Source: Candidatus Omnitrophota bacterium (GTDB taxonomy: Bacteria > Omnitrophota > Gorgyraeia > Gygaellales > Profunditerraquicolaceae). From it: a DNA stretch of 10,072 nt. Where the stretch lies: positions 1 through 10,072 of the forward strand of contig JAHKBC010000311.1 of the NCBI GenBank assembly GCA_018825725.1. The letters run 5' to 3'. This document shows positions 5,313 through 10,072 of the stretch, in pieces. The translations under genes were made by a program, and so were the position numbers. Below the pieces are notes generated by a model, which was not told the DNA's origin, did not search any database, and worked only from the letters and a program-made list of their open reading frames with translations. Every line of letters starts with the position of its first letter. The stretch's first letter is position 1.

Positions 5313-6055
5313 CTTCGTCTCTGCAATATCAATTGTCCGTTTTCCTGGTCAATACGAAAAACAAAATTCTTTAAGTACGACATTCCTAAAAGTCCATCGG
5401 CAAAGGTAGAATCCTTAATGTTATCAAAAAGAACCATGGAATCAACTCCTCCTACTTCATACGGACCAATTTTGACTGTATCGAGCTTGAAATAGCGGCA
5501 CTCAACTTCCCGGCCATCTGCCACTTGAACCTTCATCAGGTTCTTTTTATTCTTTTTATTCAAATCCACGCCTAATTTCTCGCCCATTGACCGGGTAAGT
5601 AAAATAGCGCTGGCGCCGGTATCCACCATCAGTTTGGCCTTAGTCTTCTTATCTAATATCGCCTCAACAAAAAGATGGTTTCCCTCGCGGATAGCCTTTA
5701 CCTGGCCAGGCTGGCTTAACTCTGTTGTATTCAGAGCATCAATTCTATCGCTGGACTCCTGGCGTAATTTCTCCTGTTTCTGCTGCTCATTTTCCATCTT
5801 CTTAAGCAGGCCTTCTTTTTCTTCCGGGTTAGAGCGCGAGATCTTTTCTATCTGGCTCTTTTTAAACCCCACAACTCCAATACCTATATCCAGTTTAAGA
5901 GAATCACCAGTTTCATATTTAATTATCCCTTCAATAACCCTGCCATTCTTAAGGTATAAGGTATCGGCATAGGCCTCGGGCAATACGCAAAAAAACAATA
6001 GAACAGCTATTAACTTAAAAGAAACTTTAGACCTTAGTTTGATAGATTCCGGCAT
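5309..6055 (-). CDS. Exported retropepsin-like aspartic protease with N-terminal extension
   Basis: A 248-aa protein in three parts. Residues 1-30 are a signal peptide with likely cleavage after AYA. Residues 31-73 form a small beta-rich segment of the type [18 protein letters not shown]...IEKI, seen in many exported proteins. Residues 77-108 are strongly charged and probably coiled-coil. Residues about 118-248 are a clan AA (retropepsin-like) protease domain with catalytic VDTGAS (144-149, Asp145) and the flap/psi-loop motif GLLGMSYL (221-228). Retropepsins act as dimers, one Asp per subunit, so self-assembly is expected, probably through the coiled coil (inference). Location is periplasmic or extracellular; the substrate is unknown. 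The ATG at 6055 lies 29 nt inside the upstream dUTPase-family gene and no other in-frame start fits a complete signal peptide. No good ribosome binding site is visible. Confidence 0.85.
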   Translation of the reverse strand: MPESIKLRSKVSFKLIAVLLFFCVLPEAYADTLYLKNGRVIEGIIKYETGDSLKLDIGIGVVGFKKSQIEKISRSNPEEKEGLLKKMENEQQKQEKLRQESSDRIDALNTTELSQPGQVKAIREGNHLFVEAILDKKTKAKLMVDTGASAILLTRSMGEKLGVDLNKKNKKNLMKVQVADGREVECRYFKLDTVKIGPYEVGGVDSMVLFDNIKDSTFADGLLGMSYLKNFVFRIDQENGQLILQRRR

Positions 6056-6545
6056 AAGCTTTATCGGTTTTATTTATGCGGCAAAATAATAGTTGTATGA
6101 TCCTGGCATTCTGCTTGATTTTTAAACCTCGGGGGTTTTCCACTACCAGAATAAATTCGCTTCTACCGCAAAAACCCGCATCCCAGACCGCGGTTTGAGT
6201 AAAGACTCCCATACGCAATAATGAGCTGCGGGTAAAAGCCATGGCTATCAAATCATCCGGAATAGCGACAACCTCGTTGGCTATAATTTTATAGGCGCCT
6301 TTTTTCAGGCTCCACCAGCCGAATTTATCTGTTTTATCTTTCTTCTTAGGCAATATCTCTTTATAGCGGGGAAGCTTTCTTTCTTTATTCGAAAAGTCTA
6401 ATGCCCCTGCGCCGGAAAAAGCATAAACTTTGGCTACGGTTAAATCCAGGCCGTTAGAGGTTAACTGAGTGGCTAAATTTATAAATCCAGCAACCATTTC
6501 TTTCTCTTTGATAAGCGCAGAAATTTCCTGACGGTTAAGTATCAT
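6027..6545 (-). CDS. dUTPase/dCTP deaminase superfamily protein
   Basis: A 172-aa homotrimer-type nucleotide hydrolase of the Dcd/Dut superfamily. The N-terminal MILNRQEISALI and the NGLDLTV motif (31-37) are typical of the dCTP deaminase-like branch. The core has AMAFTRSSLLRMG (101-113), TAVWDAGFCGRSE (118-130) and a C-terminal ARIIQLLF (147-154) plus YAGIYQ. The TRSSLLR and TAVWDAGF.GR pattern matches my memory of archaeal-type dUTP diphosphatases in this branch. In an ungapped comparison with E. coli Dcd, the catalytic Glu138 position holds Ile, while a Glu (130) sits two residues earlier. Dephosphorylation of dUTP is therefore somewhat more likely than deamination of dCTP. Either activity keeps uracil out of DNA and supplies dUMP for dTMP synthesis. 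The start overlaps the ybgC stop by 4 nt and the end overlaps the protease gene by 29 nt. Confidence 0.8.
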   Translation of the reverse strand: MILNRQEISALIKEKEMVAGFINLATQLTSNGLDLTVAKVYAFSGAGALDFSNKERKLPRYKEILPKKKDKTDKFGWWSLKKGAYKIIANEVVAIPDDLIAMAFTRSSLLRMGVFTQTAVWDAGFCGRSEFILVVENPRGLKIKQNARIIQLLFCRINKTDKAYAGIYQTKV

Positions 6546-6925
6546 TTTGAAATCAAACCTTTCCTGACATGCTCAGGCATAATCTTAGGCTTAAGATTTT
6601 TATCTACATAAACCAGGGTAGTCTTAGCTACTACACAAATTCGGCCATGCTGATTTCTAATCTCATGCGAGAAGATGACCTTGACCGCTGAAGATTCCGA
6701 AACAATAGTATCTACGGTTAAAGTATCCGCATAATGGGCAGGGGCTTTATAATCTACTTCCTGACGGGCAACCACAAAGAACTCACCCCTATCTATCAAA
6801 TTCTTCATCAGGATGCCTCGGTCTTCCATAAACTCGGTCCTGGCCTCTTCGAGAAATTTGAGATAATTGGCGTAATAAACCACTCCGCCGCAATCCGTGT
6901 CGTGGTAATAAATTCGCTTTTGCAT
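6542..6925 (-). CDS. ybgC: YbgC-type acyl-CoA thioesterase (hotdog fold)
   Basis: A 127-aa 4-hydroxybenzoyl-CoA thioesterase-like protein. The N-terminal YYHDTDCGGVVYYANYLKFLEEART follows the YbgC signature, and Asp11 corresponds to catalytic Asp18 of E. coli YbgC. The remainder fits a single hotdog domain (FFVVARQEVDYKAPAHYADTLTV, then a C-terminal strand TTLVYVD). The family hydrolyses short- to long-chain acyl-CoA or acyl-ACP thioesters in the cytoplasm and in proteobacteria sits with tol-pal; no tol-pal genes are present here, so that link cannot be assumed. The ATG at 6925 has AAGGA (6940-6936) at a rather long spacing of about 10 nt. It follows the largest gap in the gene train (42 nt) with a possible promoter, and its stop overlaps the next gene by 4 nt. 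Confidence 0.9.
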   Translation of the reverse strand: MQKRIYYHDTDCGGVVYYANYLKFLEEARTEFMEDRGILMKNLIDRGEFFVVARQEVDYKAPAHYADTLTVDTIVSESSAVKVIFSHEIRNQHGRICVVAKTTLVYVDKNLKPKIMPEHVRKGLISK

Positions 6926-6948
6926 TAATATATTATCCTTTTTTATTT

Positions 6949-6977
6949 ATAATAGCATAACCGTTTCTTATGGGCAA
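6949..6977 (-). promoter_or_regulatory. Candidate internal promoter upstream of ybgC
   Basis: Minus strand TTGCCC (6977-6972, 4/6 match to the -35 consensus), a 17-nt spacer, then TATTAT (6954-6949, 5/6 match to the -10 consensus). Transcription would start near 6942, just before the ribosome binding site at 6940. It overlaps the last codons of the VanZ-like gene. It could separate expression of the last four genes from the first four. Confidence 0.35.
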
Positions 6978-7366
6978 TAAGATTTAGAAGATAGTTTCTC
7001 TTTGGCCTGAGAAATTTCTTGAAATTTCAAAATTACAAAAAAAGCTATTCCTATGGAATCAATTAAAATATCGCGTAAACTAGGGCCACGGCCGGGGACA
7101 AAGGCCTGATGCAGCTCATCCGAAACAGCGTATAATAGCGCCAGAAGGCTTGGCCAAAAATAAAGATAAAAATTAGTAAGTCTAAAACTACCCCTTACTC
7201 CCCGGTATAAAAGCCAGGTAAGAATAAGGTATTCGGATATATGCGCAGCCTTTCTCAAAATCAGATCCCATGCCCCCCATTGGGTTTTGAGATTAGGAAT
7301 GCTGGAAAAATAAAATATAAGCCAGCACCAGAAAAAAACCGGCAACCACAACCTTAGAAACTTCAC
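6968..7366 (-). CDS. VanZ-like membrane protein
   Basis: A 132-aa integral membrane protein with about four membrane helices (roughly 4-22, 40-56, 68-84 and 102-116). VanZ-family hallmarks are FSSIPNL (20-26) after helix 1, RKAAHISEY (38-46), AVSDELHQAFVPGR (80-93) and a conserved acidic LRDILIDSIG (97-106). VanZ gives low-level teicoplanin resistance in enterococci, but most relatives outside van clusters have no known function; resistance should not be assumed. The start is a GTG at 7366 supported by GGGGAG at 7376-7371, and the preceding YjbQ-family gene ends one nucleotide upstream, so the two are surely co-transcribed. Confidence 0.88.
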   Translation of the reverse strand: MKFLRLWLPVFFWCWLIFYFSSIPNLKTQWGAWDLILRKAAHISEYLILTWLLYRGVRGSFRLTNFYLYFWPSLLALLYAVSDELHQAFVPGRGPSLRDILIDSIGIAFFVILKFQEISQAKEKLSSKSYCP

Positions 7367-7367
7367 T

Positions 7368-7787
7368 CTACTCCCCGATTACCTGCACTACCACTTCGCG
7401 TTCACGCGATCGATTATCAAACTCCGCTAAAACTATCTGCTGCCAGGTTCCTAAAAGAATTTTTCCGTTATCAAAGGGAACTGCTAAAGATGGCCCTTGA
7501 AGACTGGCCCTTAAGTGGCTAAAACCATTGGCATCTCCCCATGTAGCATCATGATGATAGTTCTTATTGGAGGGAATTAGTTTCTCAAAGAAATCCTGCA
7601 CATCGCGCCTCAATCCCGGTTCATATTCAAAAGTAGTTATGGCTGCAGTTGAGCCAACGACAAAAACGGTTAGACTTCCCTTTTTAAGCTTAGAGGTATT
7701 CAAAATATCAACTACCTCGTCAGTGATATTGATCAAATCAGGATTACCTTTAGTGCTTATTTTAATTGTCTTGGTTACTATCTGCAA
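7368..7787 (-). CDS. YjbQ/UPF0047 family protein, paralogue 2
   Basis: A 139-aa UPF0047 protein of a different subtype from the one at 4896-5312. Conserved parts are GSTAAITTFEYEPGLRRDVQ (45-64), YHHDATWGDANGFSHLRASLQGPSLAVPF (77-105), GKILLGTWQQIVLAEFD (108-124) and the terminal GE. In place of the His-x-Thr-Ser of the other copy it has VGSTAA, a pattern I associate with thermophile and archaeal members. It could therefore have another substrate. Weak thiamine-phosphate synthase activity is reported for the family, and its physiological role is unclear. The start is a TTG at 7787 with GGGGGT at 7799-7794 seven nucleotides upstream; it lies 10 nt inside the end of the nth gene. The stop is one nucleotide before the VanZ-like gene. 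Confidence 0.88.
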   Translation of the reverse strand: MQIVTKTIKISTKGNPDLINITDEVVDILNTSKLKKGSLTVFVVGSTAAITTFEYEPGLRRDVQDFFEKLIPSNKNYHHDATWGDANGFSHLRASLQGPSLAVPFDNGKILLGTWQQIVLAEFDNRSREREVVVQVIGE

Positions 7788-8428
7788 ATTTTAACCCCCA
7801 CCCTTTTACATAATCTTCTTACATGACAATTGCTGCATAATGGAGAAATAGGCAAGCAGATATTCTGTCCGAAACCCACTAGAATTGTATTCGATTCTAT
7901 CCAGCATCTTCTGGGTATAATCTTTTCCAGGGCTAGCTCGGTATCAAAAGGATTTTTTGACCTTACCCATCCCAGGCGGTTTGAAATCCTGTGCACATGC
8001 GTATCCACGCATATTGCCGGAATGCCAAAACCCAAACCTAAAACCAGGTTTGCAGTTTTTCTGCCCACTCCTTTAAAACTTAATAAATCATCTAAATTAT
8101 TAGGCACCCTACCAGTGAAATCCCGCATGATCCTTAGGCTTATCTCTTTAAGTACTCTGGCTTTATTACGGTAAAAACCTACTGGATAAATTATCTTCTC
8201 TAGTTTCGCCTGGGATAATTTTACCATCTTTTTCGGATTATCGGCAAGATTGAATAACCTTTTACTGGCTTCAATAGTAGTTTTATCTTTGGTGCGTAAA
8301 GACAAAATACAGGATACCAGAACTAGATAGTGGTTACTTTTGCGGGAAAAGAGAGTAACTGAAGGCGTTACGAAAGGCTTGACCTGTTTTTGAATTATTT
8401 TTAGAACTATCGAAATATTCCCTGCCAT
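7778..8428 (-). CDS. nth: Endonuclease III (base-excision DNA glycosylase/AP lyase)
   Basis: A 216-aa HhH-GPD protein, normal length for Nth. The helix-hairpin-helix LLSFKGVGRKTANLV (115-129) carries catalytic Lys124, and VDTHVHR (141-147) the catalytic Asp142. The C-terminal iron-sulfur cluster loop is intact: Cys191-x6-Cys198-x2-Cys201-x5-Cys207. The enzyme excises oxidised pyrimidines and cuts the abasic site in base-excision repair. The segment ILSLRTKDK (41-49) corresponds to the LSxQTxD motif of E. coli and is closer to the archaeal/thermophile SSRTKD form. The ATG at 8428 is 24 nt downstream of the HD-GYP gene; no clear ribosome binding site is seen. The gene overlaps the next one by 10 nt. 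Confidence 0.93.
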   Translation of the reverse strand: MAGNISIVLKIIQKQVKPFVTPSVTLFSRKSNHYLVLVSCILSLRTKDKTTIEASKRLFNLADNPKKMVKLSQAKLEKIIYPVGFYRNKARVLKEISLRIMRDFTGRVPNNLDDLLSFKGVGRKTANLVLGLGFGIPAICVDTHVHRISNRLGWVRSKNPFDTELALEKIIPRRCWIESNTILVGFGQNICLPISPLCSNCHVRRLCKRVGVKICR

Positions 8429-8452
8429 AATAAAAATATAAAACTGAAGAGA

Positions 8453-10045
8453 TTATAACCCTACCTGAGCCCTTAACACTCTTAAGCTTTTTTTCTTTAA
8501 TACATTAAGGAAGGCCTTGACCATCTTCGGATCAAGTTGTCCGCCGCTGGCTTTAATCAGTATCTTTTTGGCTTCCTGAACAGAGAATGCCTTTCGATAA
8601 GGCCTGCTGGCGGTCAAAGCCTCAAAGGTATCTGCTACTGCCAAGATTCGCGCACCCAAAGGTATCTTATCATTTTTTAGGCCTTTAGGATAACCGCCGC
8701 CTGCATATTTTTCATGGTGGTGATAAATCATTAGCTTTACCTCAGCTGACAGATCTGCCGGTTCAAAGAGGTTAAGTGTTAACTCAGGGATCATCTCCAA
8801 ATTTCTTATCTCTTGGGTAAAATGCGGAAACTCAACGGATTTTAAAATCTTAATAGCAATATCCGGATGGGCTTTAATGACCTCGTATTCAGCAGAGGTC
8901 AATTTCTGCATCTTCAAGAGAATTTCTTCCGGAACGCCAATCTTGCCCAGGTCATGTAAAAGCCCGGCGATCTTAACAGATTCAACCATGGAAACAGATA
9001 AACCCATCTCTTTGGCAATGGCCTCTGCATAACAAGAAACTAATACAGAATGACCCTGAGTATAAGGGTCTTTTACTTCAATGGCTGAGGTCAGGGCTTT
9101 GACGATGCTAAAGTAAGTACGTTGCAGGTCCCCGTAAAGCATTTCATTTTCCAGGGCGATAGCCGCCTGAGAAGCCAAAAGAGAGATGCTTTGCTGGTCG
9201 CGATAGGTAAAGCTTTCCTTGCTATAGTTAGCCAATAGCATCGCTCCGATAATTTTATCTTTAGTTATAAGCGGCGCGTTCAAAAAAGAACTTACCCGCA
9301 TCTTTACAGGATTCCCTTTAGGTATTTCGCTTTTCTCAATTAACTCCTTACAAGATATCTTTCTCTGGGTAAGGTTAGAAATAAATTCCGTTAAATTAAC
9401 TTTTAAAATATTTATATTCCCTTTGGTTACCGGTTTATCAACGGCAATATATAAACGCGGATTAGACTTACCCAGCAAAAGTAGGCCAAATAGATCAAAA
9501 TTTATCATGCCTTTAACCCCATCCTTGAGGATCTTCGCAATCCCCTCTTCGTCTAATCGGGGATTAAGGGCGCGGTTTAAGACATTGAATTTAAATAAAT
9601 CTTTATTAATTCTTTCGTATTCAATAAAGAAATTAGCGTTTGTAAGAAGCATCTCCACTATTTTGGTTAAAAAGGTTATTTCTTCAGTATATCGGGTAGA
9701 ATCTATAGAAAAAGTGAATGAATCCAAGACTACTACTCCCAAAGATTTGCCTCTGGCCTTAAGAGGAATAAAAATATTGGTCTTGGTAATAACCGGCTCA
9801 TTAGCCTGGAGGCTATTAAGTAACATTTTTCTATTAACAACAAGGTTAATATTCTTTTTATTCTGGTCTTTTACAAATGTCTTTTTTTTATCATCCCATA
9901 GGAATACCTTGGACCTGCGCGCGTGGAGCCGACTCCTTAAGAAAATGCTTATTTCCTGCATAAGGTTCTCCATACTCAAATGCGCGCCCATGATTTTGGA
10001 AAGCCAGCCTAAATCCAGAATATTAAGAGATAAATTAGTCGTCAT
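8453..10045 (-). CDS. GAF-GAF-HD-GYP protein, probable cyclic-di-GMP phosphodiesterase
   Basis: A 530-aa soluble signalling protein. Residues about 10-140 look like a divergent GAF domain (LHARRSKVFLWD..., FIPLKARGKSLGVVVLDS). Residues about 160-300 are a second GAF domain (FDLFGLLLL, LNAPLITKDKIIGAMLLAN, then a connecting helix). Residues about 310-520 are HD-GYP: DPYTQGHS (326-333), AGLLHDLGKIGVP (360-372, His364-Asp365), HHHE (442-445), GGGYP (449-453), IPLGARILAVADTFEALTASRPYR (461-484) and GGQLDPK (501-507). HD-GYP domains hydrolyse cyclic di-GMP; the GAF domains probably sense a small ligand. About 25 extra residues lie between HP (393-394) and HHHE, and the Asp usual in HHExxDGxGYP is Ala448. 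The ATG at 10045 has AAGGGG (10057-10052) at a 6-nt spacing. It is the first gene of the train in this window; any promoter lies at or beyond the right edge. Confidence 0.92.
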   Translation of the reverse strand: MTTNLSLNILDLGWLSKIMGAHLSMENLMQEISIFLRSRLHARRSKVFLWDDKKKTFVKDQNKKNINLVVNRKMLLNSLQANEPVITKTNIFIPLKARGKSLGVVVLDSFTFSIDSTRYTEEITFLTKIVEMLLTNANFFIEYERINKDLFKFNVLNRALNPRLDEEGIAKILKDGVKGMINFDLFGLLLLGKSNPRLYIAVDKPVTKGNINILKVNLTEFISNLTQRKISCKELIEKSEIPKGNPVKMRVSSFLNAPLITKDKIIGAMLLANYSKESFTYRDQQSISLLASQAAIALENEMLYGDLQRTYFSIVKALTSAIEVKDPYTQGHSVLVSCYAEAIAKEMGLSVSMVESVKIAGLLHDLGKIGVPEEILLKMQKLTSAEYEVIKAHPDIAIKILKSVEFPHFTQEIRNLEMIPELTLNLFEPADLSAEVKLMIYHHHEKYAGGGYPKGLKNDKIPLGARILAVADTFEALTASRPYRKAFSVQEAKKILIKASGGQLDPKMVKAFLNVLKKKSLRVLRAQVGL

Positions 10046-10072
10046 TTTCTACCCCTTTTCTTAATATAGTTC

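Noticed and set aside
6968..7366. Glycopeptide resistance gene vanZ
   Set aside because: No other van genes are present and VanZ-like membrane proteins are common without any link to resistance. Only the family name is supported.
8452..8457. TATAAT on the minus strand just before nth, as an internal promoter
   Set aside because: There is no -35-like hexamer at 16-18 nt and the start would fall almost on the nth ATG. It coincides with the last codons of the HD-GYP gene.
9423..10064. Long plus-strand open frame opposite the HD-GYP gene
   Set aside because: It is the antisense shadow of a well-supported GAF region with intact motifs; the plus-strand peptide has no recognisable domain.

Overview
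The window looks like a moderately AT-rich chromosomal segment from a diderm (Gram-negative-type) bacterium, probably an uncultured lineage. Several proteins carry Sec-type signal peptides, including a periplasmic-type aspartic protease and a DUF192 protein. The gene mix (GAF/HD-GYP sensor, retropepsin-like protease, two YjbQ paralogues, a macro-Nudix fusion) would fit a candidate phylum such as Omnitrophota. That assignment is a weak inference, because no phylogenetic marker is complete here.

Layout. At the left edge, minus strand, are the first 15 codons of chorismate synthase (aroC, 1-47), preceded by a secreted or membrane-anchored thermonuclease (60-617). A divergent intergenic region (618-760) holds plausible promoters and a small hairpin, and then drives a compact Ski2-like DEIH-box RNA helicase on the plus strand (761-2638). 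Facing it on the minus strand are a DUF192 protein (2650-3084) and, overlapping it by 4 nt, a macro-Nudix fusion. The fusion most likely starts at a TTG at 4007.

Positions 4008-4895 interrupt the gene-dense pattern. They contain a 249-bp element (4081-4329) with imperfect terminal inverted repeats and several internal inverted repeats but no gene, then a small membrane-anchored ORF (4335-4628) whose expected start codon reads ATA, then a GC-rich palindromic patch with a perfect 13-bp hairpin (4775-4807). This is the least explained part of the window.

From 10045 down to 4896, eight minus-strand genes form a tight gene train: GAF/HD-GYP protein, endonuclease III, YjbQ-family protein, VanZ-like protein, YbgC-type thioesterase, dUTPase/dCTP-deaminase-family protein, retropepsin-like protease and a second, divergent YjbQ-family protein. 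Four junctions overlap (4-29 nt) and the others are 1-42 nt apart, so co-transcription is likely. A possible internal promoter lies before ybgC. The genes do not form one obvious pathway. Themes are nucleotide and DNA hygiene (Nth, dUTPase family, Nudix-macro), envelope functions (YbgC, VanZ-like, retropepsin, DUF192) and signalling (HD-GYP).
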